In this document: one piece after another, positions 24,860-38,282 of the stretch | How the letters are laid out: every line of letters begins with the position of its first letter | Position numbering within the stretch: position 1 is the stretch's first letter | From: Chromera velia | Taxonomy: Eukaryota; Sar; Chromeraceae | Assembly (NCBI GenBank): GCA_018398765.1 | Contig: JAHBMJ010002260.1 | Coordinates: 1 to 64,000 of the forward strand | DNA length: 64,000 bases | Direction: 5' to 3' | The notes under the pieces: model-generated | Seen by the model: only the letters and a program-made list of their open reading frames with translations | What the model was told of the DNA's origin: nothing | Databases searched by the model: none | Position numbers and translations under genes: made by a program

Positions 24860-27800
24860 ACCATTCTCCCCCCTAACTCTGCTTGTCCTCAAGCAGATCC
24901 TGAAAAGAAAAAGACGCAAATCAATATGACACAAACCACTTGACCTTCGGGCCTCCCAATGTCCTGCCAGGTCTGCCAATTCATCAATGAACATCAACGC
25001 AATGGGGGAATGAAATGACTAAGCAAAATTAATTGACTTGACATATGACTCTTTCTCTCTCCTTCTCAAAGTCCCAAACAAGATCAAGGGCCTTCACCTC
25101 CTCTTCTGGCATCCATATGAAGATACCGTTGTCGAACGAGACCCGGTACTCTTCCGTTCCTTCTTTTTCCCGAATAGCCAGAATGTGGGTGAGCCGAGGT
25201 TTCCCTGTCTTCTTGTTTCCAGCACTGCTTTCTTTCCCTTCTTTTTTTTCCACCTCCAATTCATCCCCCAATCCTAATTCATCCAAAAGGTCGTCCTTAT
25301 TGGGGTCTTCTCCGACCCAGGAAGATGACTTGGGGGTGCCTGGGGGAATTCTCTCTCCCCTTTCCTTCTCAACGGCTAACGCACTTCCCTCAGTCTCTCT
25401 CTCCACTCTCTTCGCCGGCTGCCACAACATCAAACGATCCGTGCTAATGACGTCTCTCTCTTTTCCTCCCAGAGGGTGAATGACAGCAACATGCGGTCGG
25501 TTGTGAGGAACCGCAACCACCACGAATGTCTACTCCTCTTCAAATTTCGTTGTAAATTTCGGCTGTTTCCCCAAATTCGGCGTCGGCTTTCGGAGAAGTA
25601 CACGATCCCCTAGACGGAATTTCTCTGTCATCTGAGGGGGATTCCTGCGCTCTCTTGCCTGCCTTTCCTTTTTTGCCCTTCCTCTTGCCCTGTCAACTCT
25701 CTCAATCCGTTGCTGCCTGATAAATCCTGCATACTCGTCATAACAAACAGGCGGTGCTCTCACGCCTTCAGGAACGGGCGTGACCCGAAGAATGCTCTGA
25801 GGGTCATATGTGAACATAAGACCGAAGGGAGAGTACCCTGTCTGTGCATGCTCCGTTATTCTGTAGGAGGCTAGGAAGGGCTGTAGATACAAGTCCCAAT
25901 CCCCCCTCTTTTCATCAACCTGTTTCCCTAACCCCTGCACCAACTTGAAGGTTTGGTTGAATCTCTCTGGGATCGCGTTGCCCTGTGGGTGGTAGCTGGT
26001 GGTGGTCAAGTGACGGGCTTTTACCAGCTTGAGCAACTCTTGCACAATCTCTACAAGAAAATTTGTTCCTCAGTCAGAAACAAGGGTCTCAATAAATCTA
26101 TACCAACAGATGATTTCTTCAAAGAGGATCTTTACCACCTTCTAAGCGGGGACCTCAAGCAATGCAAATACCTCAGGCCACCAGGTTAAAACGCACGTGA
26201 TGACAAGCATGAATCGGTTCCCCCTCCTGGACATTGGAATGGGGCCGACCACATCGATGCCGACTCGCTAGAACGGTCGGGAGGGAACGGGAAGAGTCTG
26301 TGGGTTTCGGCTCTTCGGCTGATTCCTTCTCTCTTGACACGGTCGGCACTTGTACACCCACTCACGTGCGTCTTTCCTCAAACGGGGCCACCAAAATTCA
26401 GCGAGGGGTCACTGAAAAAGTCTCTTAACTGCTGGGTGCCCGCCCATTGGGTGGTCATGATACATGGTCAGGACGGTGTCCCTCAACGCCAGAGGGACAT
26501 ACAGCTGCTCAGCCCCCCCTTTTTCATATCGATAGAAGAGCCCGTCCCTGATATTAAACAAATCCTCCTGCACCATCACATGTTTACGTCGGCTCGTTTC
26601 CACTGGGAGCGTTCCTTCCTGCAAATACCTGAACAGATCAGAGACAAAGGGATCAGAGGGAAGCGTAGCCTTCACTTTATCCAAAAAGGGAACTGCCGCT
26701 GCCAGAGGGCTGACCCCCCCTACCTCTACCCCTGCAATCGATGCCTCCAGACCTGAATGAATCGGGATGCTCCCATCTACGGAGAGGTTGCAATGCCTGC
26801 AAAAAGGGGCTCCTGTGTCCACACTGTGCTCTGCAGGAAGCGGCATGTGCGAAAGGGAATCGGCATCCGCATGGGCTTTTCCATCCTTATGAAAAAATTT
26901 CGGTGTGTTACGGTACTCCTGCAAAGCCCGAGCCCATTTCCCCACTTTCTCATTCGCCAATTTGTTCTTCTCCATCACTAGGTTTGGCTTGTGATCTGTT
27001 TGGACAAACACCACGCTGCCCAGCAGGTAGTGCCTCCACTGTTGGCAGCAGTAAACTGTTGCCAATGCCTCCCTCTCATGTGCTCCATACTTTAGTTCTA
27101 CCCCCACAAGCGCCCTGCTTGCATACGCCACCACTCTCTCTTTCCCATCCCTCGCCTGTACAAGAACCTCCCCGATGGACACCTGACTAGCGTTCGGCTT
27201 TACGATGAATGGAGAACGTATGTCGGGGAAGGTCATGATCGGAGGCTCGGTAAGTCTCCGACGCAGGTCCTGAAAGGCTTCGTCTGCTGCTGTTGTTCAC
27301 TGGAATGGGATGGGCTTCTTGTCTTTGTCGTATGTCTAAGACTTCAACAACTCTATCAACGGGTGAGCGATTTGAGCAAACTTCTGAACGAATCCTCTGT
27401 AGTAATTGCATAGGTAAACAAAAGTTCGGAGAGAGGGGCGATCGGTGGGAGTGGGCCACTTTCGGATCTTCTCTGTGTTTTTCTTGCTCGGACAGGACTT
27501 GGTCCCCCGAGCCGAGACTGAATACCCCAAATACTCCACTTCGCTCTTTCCTATCTGTGCCTTTTCAAGTCGCAACTTCAGACCTGCCGCTCGGAGGAGT
27601 TGGAAGATTTCTCGCAGATCACGGAGGTGCTCTGGGTGGCTACGGCTGAAAACAATGACGTCATCAATGTACACCATGGCAATCTCGCATGGCAGGGCTG
27701 CTAAGACGAGAGTCATCGCTCGCTGAAATTCCGACGGCGCGTTCACGAGACCAAAGGGCATGCATAGAAACTCATACAGCCCGAAAGAGGTTATAAAGGC

Positions 27801-30524
27801 TGTCTTCTCTCGGTCCTCCGGCTTCAGGAGAAGCTGGTGGAACCCGCTGGTGTAATCAAAGGCTGAGAAGACAGAAGAGCCTGCCAATTTATCAAGCGTC
27901 TCCTGAATTCTTGGAAGAGGGAAGAGGTCTCTCTTTGTCACCTTGTTCAACCTCCTGAAGTCAAGACAGAAGCGGGTCACCCGGTGCTCCCATCTGGCTT
28001 CTTCACCAGCACAACAAGCGCTGCCCATGGAGAACGGGAGGGCTGAATGATGCCTGCCTCCTCCATTGTATCGATCTCTTTCTTTACCTGCTCTCTCTGA
28101 TAGTAGGGGATACGATCCTGACTCTAACGGATGGGGACACTCGTCTCCATTGGGATCGTCACATAATACGGCTGTCCCTCCACCTCCAGAGTGCCGAGAT
28201 CGAAACGCTCTCGTGACCACAGGTCGTTGAATTCCTCTAAAACCTGTACATAATCTCCCTTCCACTCCTCCGGCACTTCTCACAGAACCTTCTCGAGATC
28301 GATTTTCGGAAGGTCCGTCTGCAAGGGAGAAGAAGGAGGACAATTGAGCGCAGTACCTGAACTCATATCATTGGAAAAGAGGCGAGCAGAGGGAGCGACT
28401 AACCGAGGGTGTGACAGGGCCTGCTCCCCGGACCATTTCTCAGACGGTTTTCCCGGGGACATGCGTTCACAACTCCTCAATCCCTCGGTCGCAGTCGTCA
28501 TCCTTGCTCCTGGATGGTCGGATGCTTTTGTGACTGCAGAGACCGCAGCAATGTGGGCTCATGACTCTGCAAATGAAAGGACTGTCTTCTGTCCTACTGT
28601 GAGTTTGACTCGGGAAATGTTGGTGACTTCAATGACTGCCACCCCTCCACACACCACTGCCAACTGTTTTAGAACTGCCAATCCCGGATGGGCGCGGGGA
28701 AAATTCTTCCTAACCATCACCTCTGCCCCTTCAGAAGCATCCACAGAGACTCTCATCAATGCTCAGTACCAACGGGGCACGCGAGTCCGCTTTAATGCGG
28801 AGACTGCGGTTGGATGGAGACCGTCATCATAAAATACTTCAAATTCTAGGAGAGCTTCCATATAGATTCTCTCATTGCGAGAGTAGTAGAAGATCTCCGG
28901 TGCCTTTGCCCAAAGGAAATCCATCCCCAAAATCAACTTATACCCTAAATTCTCTGTGACCAGCATAGGGTGCCCCACCGGTTTGGAAGGGTCGGTAGGG
29001 TATGCAATCTGTACGTCCATCTCCCCCACTGTTGAAACCCCTTAATTTCCTACAGCCACCAAACCCAGAGAGGCTGCTCGTATCTCCCTTTTTCCCCTAC
29101 TTGCTACTGCTACATCAACTGGACTGACTTGTGCACCTGTGTCAATCAAACCTGTCACAACATGCCCAGAAATCAATACAGAGACCCATGGCCTTGGGGC
29201 AGCTTTCACTCCTTCGCTTTTTACAGCAGACTAGACAGCAGAGCCGTCCGGAGCAAGAGACGGCCTACGGGTTTTGTCTACCTCTTCCCTCTCCCCTTTA
29301 CCCCGCACAGCACCAGCCGATGCATGAGCTAGTGCGGGACTTCGAGGACATACAGGGGTGCTGCAAACAGGGGGGGAAGGAGGCGACTTCGCACTCAGGG
29401 CAGGCTGAGCCGGACCAGCCTCTAGGGCCGGCCGCCCTGCCCGTTTCCCGATGGGCAATCCGCTTTCCTGTGCTCCTTCGAGCCACAAATGCCACACCCC
29501 CAGTAGTTCTGATGACCGACTGTCCCCCACCCTGGTGGTTTGCTGCAGGGTCCTCTGCGGTCGTTCCTTCCGGCTGTAGGCGGTGCAGACTGGCCGGAGT
29601 ACTGGGATCTGTGGGAGTTCAACTTGTTGTAGCTTGGCTGCTGCTGGGGAAGGCGGTAGGAGCCTCTGTTGCTATTCTGGAGTTGCTGTCTGAGAGCTGC
29701 GATCTCTGCTCTGAACTGGTTGACTGCTGTTCGGCTGTAGTCAGGCTGGGTTTGGAAATTGGGTGTCTGGGGTCCTCCCTGTTTGCCTTTGGATGCCTGC
29801 ATAGCTGCGAGCTTTGCGGGTCCCTTCTTCTTGCTGATCTGCTTATGCAGGAACCTCACTTGGGTGATCAGTTAAGCCCAGTTGTTGATTGGCGGTTCGG
29901 ATATCAATCGCGAGTTGAGGTCTTCGTAAAGGGTCCCAATGAAGGGAAGGATGCGTGCTTTTGTTTCATGGCCGGGGCTGGCCTTTCGATACTCTGCAAG
30001 GAAATGATCGAGGTGTTGATCGAAATCGCCTCCGGGGGAGAGGCGATAGCTTCCGAGAGTATAGACCGCCCGTGTTTGTTCTTGGGGTGTGGGTCAGAGT
30101 TCTTGGAGGAAAGAAGCCTCCAGTGCTGCCTCATTTGCACACAAGTTTCCTTTTTCTTTTAACCAATCCGTGAAAAGGTTCCCCACCCCATGCCTCTACA
30201 CCAGAACCTTGAGTTCCTCGATGTTCAAGTTTCTATGGGTGTACTTAGCCTTGAAGAGGGTCCACCAAGTGTCTGCATTATGCTTCTTCAGGTCAAAGGG
30301 GTCGCAGATCAGCCGGACATCCAGAGTCTTCAGCTTTGCCAAATCGACCAACATGTTGTTGAGGTGGTTGAATAGGCCTGCAAATGGAGCGTGTTCAGCT
30401 TCTTCTATATTGGCAGAAAGGGAAAGATTGAGAAAGCTCCTTCCCGAACGAAGCAAACCGAGAATGGCGCGAAAAGGAAAGGGTGCAGAGGTCCCTTAAA
30501 TCGGGAATGCTCTGCTGCCACTGA

Positions 30525-31007
30525 TGAATCCGCTAGTGGGCAAGCTAGCGAGCTATACGGGGCTCTACAAATACACAACTTACTTGAGTCTATTTCGGTA
30601 CTCGTCTGTTGGGTTCTTCATCATCACTTCGAGTCGTTCTGGTAAGATCCTTTCTATATGGCTTGTCAAGTAATTCTGGCTTCGCGTGTATGCACATCTG
30701 TATCGTTTTCCAAGTGAATTCAGATACATACATAGATTCAACGTCACGTCTGTTTCCATCTTTCCATCTCTGTATGTTCACGCTTTATGCTTCTTTCTGA
30801 TACTGAGATAAGTCTCACTTCTGTTGCCATCTGTTGTTGATGTGTTGCTTTGACAGTGTTGCTGCAACTGTGTTGTTTGCACCGTTAAGACTGCTGCACG
30901 CCTGATGCACGCTCGGTGGGCCATCCGTTCTGTGGGTTCACTCCCGCGGCCACGCGCGCCTGGCCCATCCCACGGCCCGTCGCCGCTTTCTGAATCAGGG
31001 CACAACA
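30525..31007 (-). repeat. 5' LTR of the gypsy element
   Basis: Pairs with 24364-24859. In sense it starts TGTTGTGCCCT and ends TTCA. It is about 13 bases shorter than its partner, mainly through small indels. Confidence 0.9.
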
Positions 31008-31567
31008 CATTATCTAGACTATTACTCAACAACTAAAATAAATCAATCAAATACTCGATCAAATATCAATCAATCAATCAATCTAGGGATTGTTTTTTTT
31101 TTTAAAAAAGGGGTCTGGGGGCAATTTTTTTTATTTTTTTATTTTTTAGTAAGAAAAGCTTTTAAAAAAAAAAAAACTAAGGGAAAACTTGGGAAAAACT
31201 AGGAGAAAAAAGACTTCAGTTTAATTCAAAAAAAAAATAGATTTTTACTGAAAAAATGATATGACTCTTTCTGCACTTGAAGAAATGCACACAGGCACTA
31301 CTTACAGAGAGAGGCCTTCATCCTTTTTTAAAAGAGAAGCTCGCAGGCCAGCCAGGAGAGATAGGGACACACGCAGTGAATGAAAGAATAGATAGGATGG
31401 AAAGATAGATTGTAAGTAAGACGGATAAAGAAATAAAAGAGAGGAAGAAAGAAATCTTCAGGTAGAGAATTGAGAGGGGAGTGAGAGAGAGAGATAGAAG
31501 AGAGAGAGAAAAAGGAAGAAAAATCCATATGGCATACATACACTGAACAAAAGCAAACGGAAATAGA
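31008..31567. other. AT- and purine-rich spacer
   Basis: Poly-A/T runs at 31090-31250, then a GA-rich stretch with GATA-like words at 31370-31510. No gene seen. Confidence 0.5.
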
Positions 31568-31960
31568 TTGCAGCTTATTTTGTTTGAAAAGGCGTCAGAA
31601 GAAAGACCAAGAGAGGGAATGAAAATAGAGAAAGAAAAACTGGGACGGCTGCCCTTTTGTTATGGAAAGGTAGCACCAAGAGGAGAACACAGAAGGAGAG
31701 CAGCCTACAGAGTAGGAGTCAAGACGTTAGCGGGAACAAAGGGAAAAGTGCTAGAAAGAGGAGGGCAGAGAGTGCCGTTGGAGGAGAGACTCTGCCCTTT
31801 TTGCAAAGGATGGATGGAAACAGAGGTGTTGGAGGACGAGATCTATATGATGACTGAGTGTCTGATTTATGATAGAGAAAGAGCGCACATGTATAGAATA
31901 TTAGGAGCAGACTGGAACGAGGGAAAAGAAAAGAGACTTAATCATGACTTTGAACTTTGA
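31568..31960 (+). mobile_element. LINE fragment: C-terminal zinc-knuckle end of a non-LTR reverse transcriptase
   Basis: An uninterrupted frame of about 130 residues. It carries the tail motif known from many non-LTR retrotransposon proteins: a basic stretch (RRRAAYRVGVKTLAGTKGK), then VPLEERLCPFCKGW, an acidic step (VLEDEIYMMTECLIYDRER), and a short basic end. The CPFC...C pattern is the usual terminal zinc-binding segment. The polymerase core is missing upstream, so this is a 5'-truncated copy, the common fate of LINEs. The following AT-rich DNA (31960-32000) could be its 3' untranslated end. It need not belong to the same family as the LINE near 50 kb. Confidence 0.65.
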
Positions 31961-32568
31961 TGTAATAATGATTCAATCTAGGTTTTTCAATATTCACTTC
32001 ACTCAGTATAACTGTGACACCGACGTTACACCGACGTGACATCGTCTTCAAAGAGGCTAATTCGTTGGTTGAATCATGGTACTCTTATTAAAAACCTGTT
32101 GGAAGCAGCTCAGAGTTGGTCTCTTCGACCAAATATCACAACATGCTCGCACGCACGCTCACATGCGTGCATAAATGTACACCAGACGTACCACGACCGA
32201 CCAGTCCAGCCGTGAAAGAACGAACGAATGAATCAGACGAGCTCACACCATGCATGCATGCAGTCAACGAACTGGATCACAGCAACAACACTGCACACAT
32301 ACAAAGATGGGCTCACATGTACATGCAGACGCATGTATCCATGCACGTATGCTTGGATTGGTCGACCATCTTGTGAGGATGTGTGTGGCGGAAGGAAGGA
32401 AACATGGGGCGTAGTAGAAGAGAACGAAGCAATCGAATGAATCAGTTGAAGTGAGAACTGGAATGCCTGCCTGCCTGCCTGCCCTCCTGGCTGCTTGCGT
32501 GGCGGCCGGCCGCCTGCGTTCACCAATCCTGCCTGGCTATGCGGCTGACCGGCTCGAGGCAATAAGTG

Positions 32569-32594
<26 letters not shown>
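32569..32594 (+). repeat. (CA)n microsatellite
   Basis: A perfect CA run in the intergenic stretch. Confidence 0.9.
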
Positions 32595-32599
<5 letters not shown>

Positions 32600-33518
32600 T
32601 TACATGCACACACACGCACATTCAAAGTTGCGTTGCCTGACCGCGACCGGGACTTTGGCTTTTCGCTTGCTTTGCTTTGGTCACGTCACAGGAAGGAAGC
32701 AAAGTTGATTGACAGACAGAGAGGGGGATTCAGACACACGCACAGACACACACATGCTGATTGATAAAGGAAGAATTGAAGAAGGAAGGATGGAATTGAG
32801 GACGGACCGTGAATTCAATTCACACACACAAGTAAGGAGAACCAACCATCCATGCAAGTGTGGTAATTGAATGAGTAAGTAAGAAGATTGATCACACGGA
32901 TCTATCATTAATCGGAAAACTCGTGAGAGACGTACAGAAACAAAGAAGGAAGAAAAAAAAAAGAGAGAAAAACCATCGCCCGCGTCCGCTTTCATGTGTG
33001 TAGTCAGACTCCTTTCTCTCTTTGATTGCATCATTCATATCGCTCGTTCACTTTTCCTTTAGGGGGGAAGTTTCCTTTTCCATTTTTTTCTTGCTTTGCT
33101 CTGCACGCCCCCAGCCGGCTGTCGTCTTCACCTCCTCGCAATTCAAAAGCCCTGCAGACAAACTCCGTGGTCCTTCCTTGAGTGAGTCCAGAAGTCAGGG
33201 AGGGAGGAAAAAATTCCTTCCGGTTAATTGTGAGTGACTCGACTCACTTCATACAATTAATTGTCGGCAGAGACGATCGGCTGGTGGTGCTCATAATCCA
33301 CCCACCTCCCTTTCGCTTAATTCCTTCTTCTCTGTTTGTTTGTCCGCCTAATTTGGCGCCATCGAATTGCAACCAACCGCACAGCAGCACAGCGACAACG
33401 GTACTGGGCATGGAGAAATGTGTGCATGTTGAATTGTTGCATGCATGTAATTTGTTTGCCCTGAAAGAAAAACGTGAAGGAGGTCGTCGTGTGTGGGGAT
33501 CTCTTTTCGTTTCTTGGA

Positions 33519-33523
<5 letters not shown>

Positions 33524-33549
<26 letters not shown>
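33524..33549 (+). repeat. (CT)n microsatellite
   Basis: A perfect CT run in the intergenic stretch. Confidence 0.9.
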
Positions 33550-36069
33550 GGTGCGCTGGCTCGCTTGCCGAGATTCGATCGATTGAGAAGAGAAATCGAG
33601 ATAGATCTGTTTGATCTGCTTACGCTTGCTTGCATGAGGGCGGTCGCCTGATCTGGTCTTTGCAGAAGCTCTGGACAGACAAGCAGCAGCTGAGTCGCGT
33701 CGTTCAGTCAGGCCATGATGCAGCCAGGGGGGACTCTTCCTTCCTTCCTCCGACTGCTCCACTCAGGGTGTGGAGCGAGCGAGAATGAAGGGAAGGGCCG
33801 TGACTGACTGACAACAAGACAGACTGAGAAAGGAAGAGAAGAAACAGCTGCAGCAGACGACCATCCGACCGGCGATAAGTAAGTAAGCTCACTTCCTTTT
33901 AAGTGACTTGCTTGCTCGTTTTCCTCCCCTTCAAATTCAAGCACATGTTGTGTGAACGAAAGACGATCTATCATCTATCTGACTGATGACCTGCATCATT
34001 TTTCTTTACTTACCGACAGACGAACGGATAAGAGAAGGAAGAACAAGAGATGGCGCACACACACAGGAGGACGAGAGAGAGCAAAACGAAGAGGATGGAA
34101 TGAGAGAGGTAAGAGGGGATGCAGGTAAACTGCAGGGTGGGTGAGTGAGAGGGAGGAGAGGAAAGGGAGACTCGAAAAATGACAAAAGGGTGGTTCCCTC
34201 TTACTGTTCTTCTGTTTGTTTGCTCTGCCTCTCGACTGAATTGAACCTTCCACCATCCACGCTCACACATGAAGGAAAAAAGAGTGAAGAAATGGAAGAA
34301 AAAAAGAGCGAAAGGAAGAAAGGAAACCCTTTCCGATTCATTCATTCAGTACAAAAAGGGAAGGGAGGAAGAAAAAAAGACGGGGAGAAAGAACGAAAGA
34401 ATGGCGAAAGAAACCAGAAAAAGGCGAATTACGTTTGCCTATTTATCGTTCCTGTCCCCCAGTCTTTCTCACAGTTCCTTCTACTTCAACTACGCAAGCG
34501 GATAGCAGAAAGTTCGCGCTCGCTCGCTCGATTAATATCCCCCCTTTTCATTTCCCTTTTACCCATGCATCCATCGGCCACCTGAACTGGTTTCCTTCCA
34601 TGCTTTCGATCGGCACGACAGCGAACGACAGACAGACCAAACATACAGTGCATGCCTTCGCCAGGCCTCAAAAACCACGAAAAGACAAATGGTGCTCCCT
34701 TGAATTCCACCACCGTTTCTCTTTCTTTCTCTCATCATGTTGCAAGCCGTTTGTATGTCTCGTATTCATCCGTTTGTTCTCCCCGCCACTTCCATCTAGC
34801 GAGCCTTGCTAGTCCCTCGAATTCTGATCATCTCGCCAACCCTTACCCGCCAGCTCCCCCCCCCCCCTTTGCAAAAACAGACAAAGAAGCTCTATTGCTC
34901 AGGGCAGAGAGACGAATTGGAGACCCCCCCTCCGTCTTCGGGAGCTCACACACGCACGCACACACGCAGAGACACATGCAATTATAGTCAGGTGCCGACA
35001 GGCATTTCGGCCGTAGAAAAGGAAAGGAAACGAAAAAAAGTTTGAACGATTGGGTGAGCGGAAGCGCATGCGATGAGAGAATAAGCGAAAGGATTGAAAG
35101 TGAAAAGAAAGGTCGAAAAAAGACGGAAAGAAAAGCAGGAAGACAGAGAATGAACATCAATACCGAGGCGGTCATGCCAAACCTCGCTTTCAATCCATCC
35201 TTTGGCATCCCTCCACAGGCCCGCACTTCACGTCATCACAAGGCCGTGTGTGAGAGAGAGACGTGAATGCAAAGGGGGGACCCGGATCAGCCCCAGCACT
35301 GAAGACCGCAGCTGCTGCCTGCCTGCTTTTTCGCCCTCCCTTGTGTTTTTGATCAGCCGGGCGAGGGAGGTGTGAAAGCCAGGAAGGAAAGAAGGCGCGC
35401 TACGGTGAAGAGGCAGTTCGTTCGTGCACTGGGGGTGTCACCTGAATGATGGCTTCCCGTACAGAGAGGGAGATAGTGAAGAAGCTGGCTGCCCTTCAAG
35501 TCAGTTAGACCAGTTGCAGAAGAAACCGGTGCAGCCTCTCCTTGACAAACGAATCCTCTTTCTTCCTGTATTTTTTCTTTTTTTTTTCCCACCTTCAGAT
35601 GGAGTCAGTCAGTAAGTTAGTCAGGTGACACGGAGGGAACAAAAGCCGGTGCATGGGTGCACGTGTTTGTCTAGCCAGACGCTCGTTCAGCGTTCAAGTA
35701 CGGTCAATCAACGTACCTCAGTCAGCCAGTTACACGCTCACACCTGCCTTTCGGGGCCGCCCCCTTTCCGTGGCCACAGCTTCAGGAGGGAGAAAGATCT
35801 GCCCTCCATTTCTCCCCCCCGCCGTGGGCACACACGCACACACAACACATGAATCGGTCATGCGTAAAACTCGCTTTGCTCCTTCGTTTAACGCTCTTAA
35901 ATTGAAGGCATACAGTCAGTCAGTGACATGCACGCAAACCCTATTCCCCTCTCTCGCCTGCCTGCTGCTCCTTGCAGACTGGCACCTGAACAGTTTTTGC
36001 CCTTTTCCTCTTCTACTGGGCTCTTTCGATGCTCCTTTTGCTGCCAGCGTGTTGTGCAGCCCTGACGAT

Positions 36070-36084
36070 CCCCCCCCCCCCCCN
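36070..36084 (+). repeat. Poly-C run ending in an ambiguous base
   Basis: Fourteen C followed by N. This is an assembly-uncertain homopolymer rather than a biological feature. Confidence 0.8.
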
Positions 36085-38282
36085 CGTGCAGGTCGGTCAA
36101 GAAAGATTCAATTGCATGGAGGGAGGAGGAAGGATGGGGACAGACAAGACTGACGGACAGAATGAAAGAAAAGTGAGCTAGTACATGGGGGCAACGATAC
36201 CGAGCCTTCGCATCGCGCGGCGAACAGACGAAGGCGCAGATCGAGGCTTGCCCATTTTTCTTTTTTTTATTCTTTCTGGTGTTTTCTTTTCTTCCCTCCG
36301 TCCTTTACATCTTCTTTCTGTGTCCAGGACCACTGAGTGCCGTCAGTCTGGGTGTCACAGGAACACAGCAAGAGAGAGAAAAACGAATCTGAATGATTAC
36401 AAAGAGACCTATCTTACGAGCCTGAGAGATGAAAAGTCAAGTCACCCACCCACGGTCAGAGAGGAGAGTTGGAAGGAAATTTTGAGGGGGGTTAAGAGGA
36501 AGAAGAGACAGAAAGGTGCAGATGGATACATGGGCGAGAAAAAGCGCTTAAGAGCCCCCGAAAAAACCGCAGTCATCCTTTCCTTCTGACTGGAAGAAGG
36601 TCAACAGGGATGAATAAGCTGTTTCGCTCGCTCTCTCCTTTTTTTTCCCGGTTGAAAAGTGGTTCCCATACGACTGACTGCCTGATTGAGGCGGGCGGAT
36701 TTCTTATCAGGGCACGCAGACATGACCGGATTTCTCTGTCTTTTCTTTTCTGATTTCTTCTCCACAAGCTACCATAAAGCCAAACGAAAAAACCTTTAGG
36801 GGAAACGTGGATAGCCACTCCCCCCATCCCCCCCCTCGCCCTTTAATGTTCCACCGCTGATGAAAGAACGATTTCCGTCAGCGGGACATGCAGACAACAG
36901 GCGGAGTTTGAGTCCGCCACCTGACATACGGATGCGGTGCACTGCATTGTGGTAATTATTGTGGGTGCAGTGAGTGTCTGTCGTTTGTCTGAGAACACTG
37001 TAACAATTCTGCGTGCAGTGAGAACACCGCATCCGTTGTCTTCCGCATTTCCTGTTCTTCCATGCTTCCTTCTTCTTTTCGAGGAAAATTGCAACAAACC
37101 TCGCTTTCTGCTTCGCTCTTGAATTTCTCTTCTCGGTAGCCCTTCTCTCTCTTTTCCTCTTCCGCTCATTCGCTTGTCAATCGTCCATCCGCTCTTTCCC
37201 TAATTGTCACATCCCATTTGGTGTAACTATCATCAATCAATTGAATATCGTGAAGACTGATCGACTGATTAAGCAGGGAGGCATGACATGCAACTAACGT
37301 TTTGTCTTGTCTGCAAAAGCGAAGAAAGAAAGAAGAGATCCTTCCACCCTTTCATGCATTCCCTGCACCATAAATGACTACTCAAGTCCTTCCTTACCTT
37401 TCTCTTTTCAGAACAGACTCTTTTCTTGCTGTCGCCGGCAGCAGGCTCACATACAAGTCTATGAACGAATCATTGGCTGACTGAATAAAGGCCAGGGAAG
37501 ATGGAGACGAAGGCAGATCTCTCGCTCGACAGAAGGGAAGGAAGGCAGAGACAGATGAAACAGGAGAGGGCACGGGAGAAGAAGACCACGACAGACACGG
37601 ACAAGGAAACCAAGACCTCATGCACTCAGTAGAAAAAACGCAAACGCATGTAAACATACCATGCAGGCGGACGGCGACACTGAGGGAGGGAGTGAGAGGG
37701 AAACAGGGAGGGAGAGAGAACAGGAAGGCAGTTTCAACGAAGAGAAGAGAAACGGTGGTTGATCATGAAGCAAGCTATCATGCATCGAGACACGCACAGC
37801 TTGAAGCAACCGGTCCCTTCCCACATCCTTCTTTCCTTCCTTCCAACAGACAGAACAAAAGGTAGGTAGGTAGGTACACAGTTCGAAGCGTAAAGATGAA
37901 AGACGGTGGACAAAAGTGCATGCACAGCAAGACCTGATTGTCCTTTCCCTCTACGCGTAAGTATGTTGGTGTGTCTCTCTCTGATCAGAAACCATTGTCT
38001 CACTCCCTTGTGACTCTGTTGAATCCGGACAGTGGAGCAGAGGAAAAGAGCCAATAGGCATCCCCCCCGCAAGATCACTGCCTTGCCTTGTCGATCGTTT
38101 CCCCCCATCTTCTTTCTCTCTATTCTCTTTCTTGCAGTCCCGAAGAAAAGCAGGAGGAGGAAGTCAACGACCACATCCCTTTCCCCCCTCTTTCTCCTCC
38201 CTCCATTGATCTTTCTCTTCTCTCTGCCACTCTGGTCACGCCCTTTATTCTCCCTCTTCTACCCCCAGACCAAATCAGTCAC

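Larger units (their letters stand above)
24364..31007 (-). mobile_element. Ty3/gypsy LTR retrotransposon (chromovirus-like), fossil copy with both LTRs
   Basis: A 6.6-kb element on the minus strand between LTRs of about 496 and 483 bases. From the sense 5' end: gag with a CGICGSKEHRKADC zinc knuckle (about 29.4-30.4 kb), protease-like part (about 28.8 kb), reverse transcriptase ([20 protein letters not shown], about 27.4-28.2 kb), RNase H (about 26.9-27.2 kb), and integrase (about 25.5-26.7 kb). The integrase C-terminal tail reads as a chromodomain (THILAIREKEGTEEYRVSFD, about 25.05-25.2 kb). RT-RNase H-integrase order plus the chromodomain places it near chromoviruses. The coding region looks broken in roughly six or more places. 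The LTRs differ at roughly 6 percent of sites, so it is about as old as the neighbouring copia copy or somewhat older. Confidence 0.9.
31961..38282. other. 6.3-kb non-coding stretch with many microsatellites
   Basis: No exon was recognised on either strand. Frames here are translations of CA, CT, GA, AAAG and GTCA repeats. The left side may hold AT-rich LINE tail sequence, and the right end is probably 3' region of the KH gene. A poly-C run ending in N (36070-36084) marks an unresolved base. A missed short-exon gene cannot be excluded. Confidence 0.55.

Noticed and set aside
33244-33762. A minus-strand 172-codon frame with an Arg/Glu run
   Set aside because: The run is a (CT)n microsatellite read backwards, and no protein features lie around it.
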